Origin: Actinomycetota bacterium
GTDB taxonomy: Bacteria > Actinomycetota > Actinomycetes > Nanopelagicales > Nanopelagicaceae
Length of the DNA stretch: 14,010 nt
Assembly (NCBI GenBank): GCA_009701085.1
Contig: WLKV01000004.1
Location: 1 to 14,010, forward strand
Direction: 5' to 3'
This document shows positions 7,003 to 14,010 of the stretch, one piece after another (position 1 is the first letter of the stretch; each line of letters opens with the position of its first letter). Made by a program: the position numbers and the translations under genes. The notes under the pieces were generated by a model, which had not been told where the DNA came from, did not search any database, and saw nothing but the letters and a program-made list of their open reading frames with translations.

Positions 7003-7755
7003 ATGGAACCGTTACGCCTCTCCCCTAGCCGTATGAACGATTTCACCAACTGTCCACAGTTATACAAATATCGCGCTGTCGACCAATTACCCGAACCACC
7101 GAGCATCGATGCCGAACGCGGCAAGTTGATCCACGCTGTCCTTGAAGACCTCTTTGAACTTCCCGCTCCTCAGCGAACTTTTGAGTCCGCGCTCGAAATT
7201 CTGCCCACAAAATGGAGCGAACAATTAGAAGGGAAGCCAGAGCTAGCAGCCCTCGTTCTCGACGAGAAAGAGTGGTTTGACCGAGCTCATTCACTCTTGA
7301 CCAATTACTTCTCATTAGAAAAGCCATCCTCTTTTGAATCCACTTATCGCGAACTTCACTTAGAGCGAGATATCTCCGAAGAAATCTATCTCCATGGTTA
7401 TGTCGATCGCCTCGATGTTGCACCCACTGGAGAAGTTCGAATCGTTGATTACAAGACCGGCAAGTCTCCAAAACCGGGCTGGGAAGAGAAGGCGCTCTTT
7501 CAATTACGCGTCTATGCGCTTCTCTATTGGCAGAATGAAGGTGTCTTACCGAAGCTTCTCCAATTGATTTATCTCGGAGATTCACGTGTAGTTAGGAGCG
7601 AACCGACTGAAGCTCAGCTCAAATCTACTGAAAAGATTCTTAAAAATATTGGGGATGAAATTCTGACTGCTCTTGAGACAGGTGATTTTCCAACAAAGAA
7701 GTCACGACTCTGTGATTGGTGTTTCTTTAAAGCAATCTGCCCAGCACATAACTAA
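7003..7755 (+). CDS. RecB/Cas4-like PD-(D/E)XK nuclease with probable Fe-S cluster
   Basis: A 250-residue single-domain nuclease of the RecB family (PDDEXK_1; Rv2119-like), presumed to act on DNA ends during repair. Active-site elements: GKLIHAVLEDLF with His44, GYVDRLD with Asp135, IVDYKTGK with Asp149 and Lys151, and the Q-motif FQLRVYALLY with Gln167. Cys17 (NCPQLYKYR) plus Cys237-x2-Cys240-x5-Cys246 at the C-terminus form the C...CxxCx5C arrangement seen in AddB and Cas4 iron-sulfur nucleases. No helicase domain is present. The ATG at 7003 is chosen because it gives the family start LRLSPSRMNDF and sits 7 nt after a -10-like box. A GTG directly before it, and one at 6958, are alternatives. 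It is divergent from trmI and ends 4 nt from the metH stop. Confidence 0.88.
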   Translation: MEPLRLSPSRMNDFTNCPQLYKYRAVDQLPEPPSIDAERGKLIHAVLEDLFELPAPQRTFESALEILPTKWSEQLEGKPELAALVLDEKEWFDRAHSLLTNYFSLEKPSSFESTYRELHLERDISEEIYLHGYVDRLDVAPTGEVRIVDYKTGKSPKPGWEEKALFQLRVYALLYWQNEGVLPKLLQLIYLGDSRVVRSEPTEAQLKSTEKILKNIGDEILTALETGDFPTKKSRLCDWCFFKAICPAHN

Positions 7756-7759
7756 GAAG

Positions 7760-10700
7760 TTAGTTGGCGTTGAAGTACTTCGCTTCCGGGTGATGCACGA
7801 TTATTGCTGACGTCGATTGTTCTGGATGAAGCTGGAACTCCTCCGAAAGCTCAACTCCGATTCGACCTGGTTCAAGCAGCTCACATAGTTGAGTCTGTTG
7901 TTCGATATCAGGACATGCCGGATACCCGAATGAGTAACGAGAACCTCGGTATCCCTGATCAAGAATTCCTTGAAGGTCGGGTGAATCATCTCCACGGACA
8001 GCCATCTCCTCGCGGATACGTGCATGCCAGTGTTCAGCTAACGCTTCAGTTAATTGAACTGAGAGACCATGTAACTCAAGATAATCACGATAGGCATCTG
8101 CGGCAAAGAGCTCATTAGCTGCCTTGCTGACCGTGTTGCCCATCGTGACAACATGGAATGCAACGACATCGGTCTTACCCGAATCTTTCGAGGCGAAGAA
8201 ATCTGCAAGACATAATCTGCGATCGCGAGATTGACGTGGGAATGAGAAACGGGTGCGCTCTTTTCCTGCATCGGGTCCTTCATGATGAAGAATAATCAGA
8301 TCATTGCCATCAGAGACACATGGGAAGTAGCCATAGACAACAGCTGCTTCTAGCCACCCGTTGGATTGAACTTCATTGAGCAATTTACGAAGTCGTGGAC
8401 GACCTTCAGTTTCAGCCATCGCTTCGAATTCTCCGCGTGCACCTTTGAGGCCCCACTGACCCATGAAGAGTGCGCGTTCATCGAGCATGCCAACATAATC
8501 TGCGAGAGGAATTCCTTTAACAATTCGTGAACCGAAGAAGGGAGCTTTTGGAATTTCAATGTCTAGCGCAACATCACTTCGCACTGTATCGAGTGGACGA
8601 TCTTCTGCTTTACGTGCGACAGCCTTCACCTTACGTTCGCGCAGTGCAGGAAGTTCAGCTCCCTCGTCTCCGCGCTTAACCGCCATGATTGCATCCATAA
8701 GTCGTAGACCTTCAAAGGCGTCACGGGCGTAACGAACTTCTCCGGGGAAGATCGAGGCAAGATCTTGTTCTACATAAGCACGAGTAAGGGCTGCTCCCCC
8801 AAGTACTACCGGCCACTTATCCGATAAACCACGTGAAGTAATCTCTTCAAGATTCTCCTTCATGATTACTGTTGATTTCACAAGGAGTCCAGACATACCA
8901 ATAGCATCCACTTCATTTTCAAGTGCTGCATCGATAATTTGATTGATTGTCTGCTTAATTCCAATATTAACTACTTGATATCCATTATTAGAAAGGATGA
9001 TATCTACCAGGTTCTTGCCAATATCGTGTACGTCGCCCTTTACCGTTGCAAGCAACATACGCCCGCGGCCAGCATCGCTCGTCTTCTCCATATGGGGTTC
9101 GAGATAAGCAACTGCTGATTTCATTACTTCTGCGCTCTGAAGAACGAATGGGAGTTGCATCTCGCCCTTACCGAAGAGCTCGCCGACGACCTTCATGCCC
9201 TCGAGAAGATGGTCGTTAATGATAGAAAGTGGAGCGATACCTTCCGACATAGCGGTATCGAGATCGTCGGTAAGACCCACTTTTTCGCCATCGATGATTC
9301 GACGCTCTAAACGTTCGCGCAATGGAAGGGCTGCAAGCTCTGAGGCTCGAATGTTGCGGGAGGCGGCGAGCTCTACTCCTTCAAATAACTGGAGGAACTC
9401 TTGGAGGGGATCGTAAGTACATGTGTCACCGTCGTAGATACGACGATCATAGATGAGGTCGAGGGCAACTTCCTTCTGACGAGCTTCGATACGTGCCATA
9501 GGCATAATCTTTGAAGGATGAACGATGGCCGAATCGAGACCAGCTTCCACACATTCGTGCAGGAAGACTGAGTTGAGAACGACTCGGGCTGCGGGATTAA
9601 GACCGAATGAGACGTTACTGACGCCGAGAGTTGTCTGGACTCCTGGATATTCAGTCTTCAGAGTTTTGATTGCACTAATCGTTTCAATTCCATCGCGACG
9701 AGTCTCTTCTTGACCCGTGGCTATTGGGAAAGTGAGCGTATCAATCAAGATATCTCCCACGTTCATTCCCCAATTGCCGGTGAGATCTTCAATGAGTCGA
9801 CGAGCTACGCGCAATTTCCAATCTGCAGTTCGAGCTTGTCCCTCCTCATCAATCGTGAGAGCAACAACCGATGCGCCATGCTCCTGAACCAAAGGCATGA
9901 TGCGAGCAAACCGTGAAGTGGGTCCATCACCATCTTCGTAGTTAACGGAGTTGATCACACAGCGTCCACCAAGGGCTTCAAGACCAGCTTTCAGAACAGC
10001 AGGCTCGGTCGAGTCGAGAACTATCGGAAGTGTCGAGGCAGTTGCGAAACGCGAAGCGATTTCATACATGTCGCGTGCGCCGTCGCGACCTACATAATCG
10101 ACAGAGAGATCAAGCATGTGTGCACCATCGCGAATTTGATCACGTGCGATTTCAACACATGTTGCCCAATCTTCAGCAACGAGTGCATCGCGGAAGGCTC
10201 GTGAACCATTGGCATTAGTACGTTCACCGATTGCTAGATAGGTCTTATCTTGTCTAAAGGGAACGTATTGATAGAGAGATGATGCACCTGGATCCAATTC
10301 AGGAATGCGACTCTTTACAGCATGACGATCAAGGCGAGAAACAACAGCGGCTAAATGTGCTGGCGTAGTTCCGCAGCAACCACCAATCAAAGAAATTCCG
10401 TAATCATTGACGAAAGTTTCCAGCGCAGTGGCAAGCTCTTCAGGGCCTAATGGGTACTCAGCTCCCTTAGCTCCAAGGATGGGAAGACCAGCATTAGGCA
10501 TTACTGAGATGGAACAGGTTGCATTCTTGGAGAGATAGCGGAGATGTTCTGACATCTCGGCAGGACCTGTTGCACAGTTGAGGCCGATGAGATCAATAGT
10601 GAGAGGTTCGAGGGCATTGAGAGCTGCACCGATTTCAGAACCGAGCAACATGGTTCCGGTTGTTTCAACCGTTACTTGTGCAATCAGAATGACATCGCGC

Positions 10701-11272
10701 TCTGACTCATCAATTGCTTGTCGTGCGCCATTGACTGCAGCTTTTGCTTGAAGCAAATCTTGTGTTGTCTCGATGAGAAGTGCATCAGAACCAGAATCTA
10801 CGAGCCCCTTCGACGCCGTGTAGTAAGCCTCTTTCAGGTGCGCATACGTTGTATGGCCCAAGCTGGGGAGCTTTGTTCCCGGCCCAAGCGAACCTAAAAC
10901 AAAGCGTGGCTTGTCGGGAGTACTAAATGCATCAGCGGCTTCACGCGCAATCTTTCCACCAGCAAATGCAAGTTCGTAGATTCGATCTTCAATTCCATAT
11001 TCAGCCAAGTTTGCCCAGTTGGCTCCGAAGGTATTCGTTTCAACGGCATCTACTCCGACGGCAAGGTAGGCATCGTGAACTGAACGAACTAGATCCGGTC
11101 GGGTGATGTTGAGAATCTCGTTGCAGCCTTCGTGGTTTTGGAAATCTTCGAGCGAAGGATCTGCTGCCTGCAGCATTGTGCCCATGGCCCCATCGGCAAT
11201 TACGGTGCGGGATGCAAGGGCTTGACGGAGCAGACCTTCGGCTACTGGATGTGCCTTCTTATCGCTCGTCAC
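7760..11272 (-). CDS. metH: Cobalamin-dependent methionine synthase (5-methyltetrahydrofolate-homocysteine methyltransferase)
   Basis: A 1170-residue full-length MetH transferring the methyl group of 5-methyl-THF via methylcobalamin to homocysteine. All four modules are present in order. The homocysteine/zinc domain (about 1-325) has GAMGTML at 28-34, NCATGP with Cys232/233 region at 232-237 and GGCCGTTP at 297-304. The pterin-binding domain (about 340-610) has IGERTNANGS at 348-357. The B12 cap and binding domains (about 650-890) have GDVHDIGKN at 746-754, with axial His749, SGLLVKS at 794-800 and GGAALTR at 825-831. The SAM-binding reactivation domain (about 910-1165) has RYSFGYPACPD at 1112-1122. 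The start is GTG at 11272; the frame stays open upstream but offers no ATG. It stands alone between a convergent nuclease and a divergent PAC2 gene. No cobalamin riboswitch fits in the 20-nt leader space. Confidence 0.97.
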   Translation of the reverse strand: MTSDKKAHPVAEGLLRQALASRTVIADGAMGTMLQAADPSLEDFQNHEGCNEILNITRPDLVRSVHDAYLAVGVDAVETNTFGANWANLAEYGIEDRIYELAFAGGKIAREAADAFSTPDKPRFVLGSLGPGTKLPSLGHTTYAHLKEAYYTASKGLVDSGSDALLIETTQDLLQAKAAVNGARQAIDESERDVILIAQVTVETTGTMLLGSEIGAALNALEPLTIDLIGLNCATGPAEMSEHLRYLSKNATCSISVMPNAGLPILGAKGAEYPLGPEELATALETFVNDYGISLIGGCCGTTPAHLAAVVSRLDRHAVKSRIPELDPGASSLYQYVPFRQDKTYLAIGERTNANGSRAFRDALVAEDWATCVEIARDQIRDGAHMLDLSVDYVGRDGARDMYEIASRFATASTLPIVLDSTEPAVLKAGLEALGGRCVINSVNYEDGDGPTSRFARIMPLVQEHGASVVALTIDEEGQARTADWKLRVARRLIEDLTGNWGMNVGDILIDTLTFPIATGQEETRRDGIETISAIKTLKTEYPGVQTTLGVSNVSFGLNPAARVVLNSVFLHECVEAGLDSAIVHPSKIMPMARIEARQKEVALDLIYDRRIYDGDTCTYDPLQEFLQLFEGVELAASRNIRASELAALPLRERLERRIIDGEKVGLTDDLDTAMSEGIAPLSIINDHLLEGMKVVGELFGKGEMQLPFVLQSAEVMKSAVAYLEPHMEKTSDAGRGRMLLATVKGDVHDIGKNLVDIILSNNGYQVVNIGIKQTINQIIDAALENEVDAIGMSGLLVKSTVIMKENLEEITSRGLSDKWPVVLGGAALTRAYVEQDLASIFPGEVRYARDAFEGLRLMDAIMAVKRGDEGAELPALRERKVKAVARKAEDRPLDTVRSDVALDIEIPKAPFFGSRIVKGIPLADYVGMLDERALFMGQWGLKGARGEFEAMAETEGRPRLRKLLNEVQSNGWLEAAVVYGYFPCVSDGNDLIILHHEGPDAGKERTRFSFPRQSRDRRLCLADFFASKDSGKTDVVAFHVVTMGNTVSKAANELFAADAYRDYLELHGLSVQLTEALAEHWHARIREEMAVRGDDSPDLQGILDQGYRGSRYSFGYPACPDIEQQTQLCELLEPGRIGVELSEEFQLHPEQSTSAIIVHHPEAKYFNAN

Positions 11273-11283
11273 GGCGCTGAGGT

Positions 11284-11290
11284 TACCGTA
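11284..11290. promoter_or_regulatory. Candidate overlapping divergent -10 boxes for metH and PAC2
   Basis: The gap between the metH and PAC2 starts contains GGTTACCGTAAGG. On the minus strand it reads TACGGT (11290-11285) and on the plus strand TACCGT (11284-11289). Both fit TANNNT and they share five bases. The minus box would start metH transcription a few bases before its GTG. The plus box fits better if PAC2 begins at the GTG at 11302 rather than 11293. TANNNT is a loose pattern, so confidence is low. Confidence 0.28.
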
Positions 11291-11292
11291 AG

Positions 11293-12165
11293 GTGTCCGA
11301 TGTGGAGATTCATCAAATACCTGCGCTCCGTTCGCCCGTCATGGTTATCGCATTTTCGGGCTGGAACGATGCAGGCGAGGCTGCAACGGGCGCTGCATCC
11401 CATCTCTTAGCTTCATGGACTGACTCTTCTACTGATGTTGTTCCCGAATTGATTGCTGATGTCGACCCAGAGGATTTCTATGACTTCCAAGTCAATAGAC
11501 CGATGGTGGAAGTCGATGATTCAAGTATTCGTAGCCTCACATGGCCCGGTACTCAAGTCTTTGGTTTACGTACACCGAACCTTGACCATGACTTCGTCGT
11601 AGTCCGTGGTGTTGAACCATCGATGAAGTGGAAGACTTTTGCTGCAGACATTCTCGATCTGGCAGATGATCTCGAAGTAGATATGGTGATCACTCTTGGA
11701 TCTATGTTGGCTGATACCCCTCACACTCGCCCCATCACGGTGAGTGGAAGTGGCGCACACCCTGAGATTGCACGTCGCCTCGGAGTGGAAATTAGTAAAT
11801 ATGAAGGCCCCACTGGAATTCTAGGCGTCATTCAAGATGCATGCGTTCGTCGTGGGATAGATGCAGTATCTCTCTGGGCTGGGATTCCTCACTATGCATC
11901 AAATTCACCTTCACCTAAGGCGACACTCGCCCTCGTTAATGCTCTCGAAGATTTCCTTGAAATTTCTCTTCCACAAGGAGATCTACCCGAAGAGTCAGCA
12001 ACATGGGAAGAAGAAGTAACAGAGATGGCCAAGGAAGATTCCGACGTAGCCGAATATGTGAAAGCACTTGAAGAGAGCAAAGATTCCTCCGAGTTACCTG
12101 AAGCCACCGGAGAATCAATTGCTCGCGAGTTGGAAAGATTTTTACGCCGACAAACGGAGAATTAA
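11293..12165 (+). CDS. PAC2 family protein
   Basis: A 290-residue protein of the PAC2 superfamily (Rv2125-like). The eukaryotic namesake is a proteasome assembly chaperone, while the bacterial function is unestablished. Visible family features are AFSGWNDAGEAATGAASHL at 20-38, LRTPNLDHDF then VVVRGVEPSMKW near 92-113, VITLGSMLADTPHTRP at 132-147 and SLWAGIPHYASNSPSPKA at 193-210. The last 70 residues are acidic and probably helical. It is a soluble protein without a signal peptide. Start: the GTG at 11293 has TGAGG 10 nt upstream. A second GTG at 11302 with AAGG 8 nt upstream is equally credible and would remove three residues. It diverges from metH and overlaps the mshC stop tail-to-tail by 4 nt. 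Proteasome genes are not found at this locus, so a proteasome role should not be assumed. Confidence 0.88.
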   Translation: MSDVEIHQIPALRSPVMVIAFSGWNDAGEAATGAASHLLASWTDSSTDVVPELIADVDPEDFYDFQVNRPMVEVDDSSIRSLTWPGTQVFGLRTPNLDHDFVVVRGVEPSMKWKTFAADILDLADDLEVDMVITLGSMLADTPHTRPITVSGSGAHPEIARRLGVEISKYEGPTGILGVIQDACVRRGIDAVSLWAGIPHYASNSPSPKATLALVNALEDFLEISLPQGDLPEESATWEEEVTEMAKEDSDVAEYVKALEESKDSSELPEATGESIARELERFLRRQTEN

Positions 12166-13403
12166 AGGGCGATTCCAAGCAAAGTATCGAGCGCACGTGA
12201 AAGCTCTCCCGCAACTCCCCCGGTGGCCCCAGATTCTGTTGATTCCATCCATCTCTTAATTGCCGCAAGTGCCCGTGGCGTATCTAAGTTCTGTGAGAGA
12301 GCTGCGATGACTTCTGTAATGACATCGTCAGTCGGAGCAACTTCCATACGTGCAAGGTTGAGTTGAAGTCGATCAATATCAACTGACGCTTGAGCCAGGA
12401 GTGAACCAGTCCACATGAGATCGGCGGCGTAAGGGTGGCCCATGAGCGCCCAACGAATTGCTGCTGGATTTACACCAGATGAGATGAGTTTGGAGACAAA
12501 GACCAAGTTGCCGAGAGATTTACTCATCTTCTCACCATCAAGGCCGATCATTCCGGCATGAACATAGCTACGCGCAAATTTCTGGCTGTTAATACTGCGA
12601 CTCTGCGCAGCTGACATCTCATGATGAGGGAAGACGAGATCGCTTCCACCTCCTTGAATATCAATAGCATATTCATCGTTTGCATCTGGACTTAAGTAAT
12701 GCAAGGCGATTGCGCAACATTCGATATGCCAGCCGGGTCGACCTGCTCCAAATGGACTTGGCCAACCTGGCTCGCCTCCACGTTGCGAGAGCCAAACAAG
12801 TGCATCGAGAGGATCTTCCTTCCCTGGCTTCTTGGGATCCCCGCCGCGTTCTGCAAAGATTTCGAGCATCTTCTCTTGCGAATAGTGAGAGCGTTCGCCG
12901 AACTCTGAATCTGAATGAACTCTGTAATAGATATCCGAACCCACTTCATATGTGGTTCCAGCATCGCGCAACTTTTGAACAGCATCAACGACAAGCGGCA
13001 TAGCTTCCACAACCCCGATGTAATCCTTGGGCGGGATGATATGGAGATCTGTCATATCTCCCATAAATAGATCAACTTGCGATTGGGCGAGATCCTTCCA
13101 ATCGACACCATCACGATGTGCTCGTTCGAGAAGTGGATCATCGATATCAGTGATGTTTTGAACGAAATCCACCCTCGCACCTGTAGCGCGCAAAAATCGG
13201 TTGATGAGATCGAAGGTCAAATAGGTTGCAGCATGTCCTAAGTGCGTCGCATCGTATGGCGTGATGCCACAGACATACATTCTGTAGTGGGATTTTTTTG
13301 GAAGAGTCTCTACTTTCTGTGCTGCAGTGTTGAAGAGCGCAAGCTCAGGTACCTGAAAACGCGAATGCAGCTGTGGGATGTAGAGATCAGGCCAGGCGCG
13401 CAT
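12162..13403 (-). CDS. mshC: L-cysteine:1D-myo-inositol 2-amino-2-deoxy-alpha-D-glucopyranoside ligase (mycothiol biosynthesis)
   Basis: A 413-residue class I synthetase homologue that attaches cysteine to GlcN-inositol using ATP, the third dedicated step of mycothiol synthesis. It is told from cysteinyl-tRNA synthetase by its length (about 414 for MshC) and the MshC signature YVCGITPYDATHLGHAATY (43-61), with HLGH at 54-57. Other features are the nucleotide loop KMSKS at 292-296 and likely zinc ligands Cys45, Cys229 (GWHIEC) and His260/261 (GGGSDLVFPHH). The truncated C-terminus lacks a tRNA anticodon-binding domain. The start is ATG at 13403, 15 nt after the upstream kinase-like gene, with no clear Shine-Dalgarno, so the two are probably cotranscribed. 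Its presence implies that the organism makes mycothiol as its main low-molecular-weight thiol. Confidence 0.95.
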   Translation of the reverse strand: MRAWPDLYIPQLHSRFQVPELALFNTAAQKVETLPKKSHYRMYVCGITPYDATHLGHAATYLTFDLINRFLRATGARVDFVQNITDIDDPLLERAHRDGVDWKDLAQSQVDLFMGDMTDLHIIPPKDYIGVVEAMPLVVDAVQKLRDAGTTYEVGSDIYYRVHSDSEFGERSHYSQEKMLEIFAERGGDPKKPGKEDPLDALVWLSQRGGEPGWPSPFGAGRPGWHIECCAIALHYLSPDANDEYAIDIQGGGSDLVFPHHEMSAAQSRSINSQKFARSYVHAGMIGLDGEKMSKSLGNLVFVSKLISSGVNPAAIRWALMGHPYAADLMWTGSLLAQASVDIDRLQLNLARMEVAPTDDVITEVIAALSQNLDTPRALAAIKRWMESTESGATGGVAGELSRALDTLLGIAL

Positions 13404-13418
13404 ACGTCAAACTCTAAC

Positions 13419-14010
13419 TTAAAACGGAGGCCAAGGAACCGCTGGCCATTCATCGCTCGGCGTTGGGAATTTCTTCTCCACTAACAATCTATTGATGCGG
13501 GCTAGGAGCGCGGAATATTCACTCTCTGAAATAAGTTCTAGCAATTGCACTGATGATTCGATCACGGACTTCTCAAGTAGCAAGAGTCGCTCAATCTCTT
13601 CATGCGTCAGCGACTTGTCCGCCCACTGCCAAAGAACGGTGCGCAACTTATCTTCCTCATGGAAGGTAACTCCATGGTCGCAGCCATGTACCAAATCAGT
13701 TCTTATCGGAAGTAGGTGGCCAATCTTGCGATCAGTATTATTCACAACTGCATCGAAGAGAGCCATCTTCCGAAGCTCTGAATTATCTTGACGGTAGAAC
13801 TCTGCAAGATCGATTTCTTCATCGATATGAATCCATTGCTGGACCATTCCTATGCCAAATGGACCATCTCGCAACACTGTTGGGGGAACAACTCCGAAAT
13901 TGCCAAGTTCACTTATCAAGTAGGCAGCGAATTCGCGTTGGGCAAGGTTGCCATCTTGAAAATCCCATAGCGGCCTCTCACCCGCGACTGGTTTATAGAT
14001 CACGGGAATA
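13419..14010 (-). CDS. Actinobacterial PI3/4-kinase-like conserved protein (TIGR03843-type), 5' part missing
   Basis: The frame is open to the window edge, so the N-terminus lies outside. About 196 of an expected 250-270 residues are visible. It begins IPVIYKPVAGERPLWDF, with the Lys in YKP a likely ATP contact, then VVPPTVLRDGPFGIGMVQQW. FDAVVNNTDRKIGHLL is a catalytic-loop-like segment with Asn and Asp, and CDHGVTFHEEDKLRTVLW is a DFG-like metal-binding site. This matches the actinobacterial family distantly related to phosphatidylinositol 3-/4-kinases (Rv2133c-like), whose substrate is unknown. The family usually sits next to mshC, and here the gap is 15 nt. A protein or small-molecule kinase role is inferred from motifs only. 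The GTG at 14003 within the window is internal, not the true start. Confidence 0.85.
   Translation of the reverse strand, partial: IPVIYKPVAGERPLWDFQDGNLAQREFAAYLISELGNFGVVPPTVLRDGPFGIGMVQQWIHIDEEIDLAEFYRQDNSELRKMALFDAVVNNTDRKIGHLLPIRTDLVHGCDHGVTFHEEDKLRTVLWQWADKSLTHEEIERLLLLEKSVIESSVQLLELISESEYSALLARINRLLVEKKFPTPSDEWPAVPWPPF

Noticed and set aside
7003-7755. Cas4 of a CRISPR system
   Set aside because: No repeats or other cas genes are in the window, and the gene matches the actinobacterial Rv2119-like housekeeping nuclease in context and start sequence.
7772-7781. Perfect palindrome GAAGTACTTC near the metH 3' end
   Set aside because: There is no loop and no T-run, and it encodes conserved C-terminal residues, so it is not a convincing terminator or operator.
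11273-11292. Cobalamin riboswitch upstream of metH
   Set aside because: Only 20 nt separate metH from the divergent PAC2 gene and no riboswitch core is visible.
12162-13403. Cysteinyl-tRNA synthetase annotation
   Set aside because: The CGITPYDATHLGHAATY signature, 413-residue length and missing anticodon-binding domain mark MshC instead.

Overview
The window reads as an ordinary chromosomal segment of a streamlined, moderate-GC actinobacterium. I suspect a freshwater planktonic type (Nanopelagicales / acI-like), but only by inference from compact genes, low GC for an actinobacterium and near-zero spacing. The phylum assignment rests on gene content and order. PafB/PafC, a HelY-type helicase, an archaeal-type TrmI, a RecB-like nuclease, MetH, a PAC2 protein, mycothiol ligase MshC and the actinobacterial PI-kinase-like protein follow one another as in the Mycobacterium tuberculosis Rv2090-Rv2133 neighbourhood.

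Layout. (1) Positions 1-6944, minus strand: one tightly packed probable operon read trmI, pafB, pafC, tatA, tatC, diacylglycerol-kinase-like, helY, then the first 13 codons of a 5'-3' exonuclease-like gene cut by the window edge. Genes overlap by 1-17 nt or lie at most 28 nt apart. (2) Positions 6945-7002: a 58-nt divergent control region with a leaderless-type promoter for trmI, a 6-bp-arm inverted repeat, and, facing the other way, a sequence matching the core of the PafBC-dependent DNA-damage promoter. (3) Positions 7003-7755, plus strand: a RecB/Cas4-like nuclease with four candidate iron-sulfur cysteines. (4) Positions 7760-11272, minus: full-length cobalamin-dependent methionine synthase, convergent with the nuclease. 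(5) Positions 11293-12165, plus: a PAC2-family protein diverging from metH across 20 nt. (6) Positions 12162-14010, minus: mshC, whose stop codon overlaps that of PAC2, preceded by a truncated PI3/4-kinase-like gene.

Themes: DNA damage response (PafBC, RecB-like nuclease, HelY, exonuclease), protein export (TatA/TatC), tRNA modification, methionine/C1 metabolism and mycothiol synthesis. The most notable feature is an absence. In the standard actinobacterial order the whole Pup-proteasome block (mpa, dop, pup, prcB, prcA, pafA) lies between trmI and pafB, and here those two genes overlap by 17 nt. The regulator PafBC therefore persists at a locus stripped of the proteasome, and a PafBC-like promoter sits directly before the neighbouring nuclease gene. 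No mobile elements, CRISPR, RNA genes or riboswitches were seen, and no gene-free stretch exceeds 60 nt.
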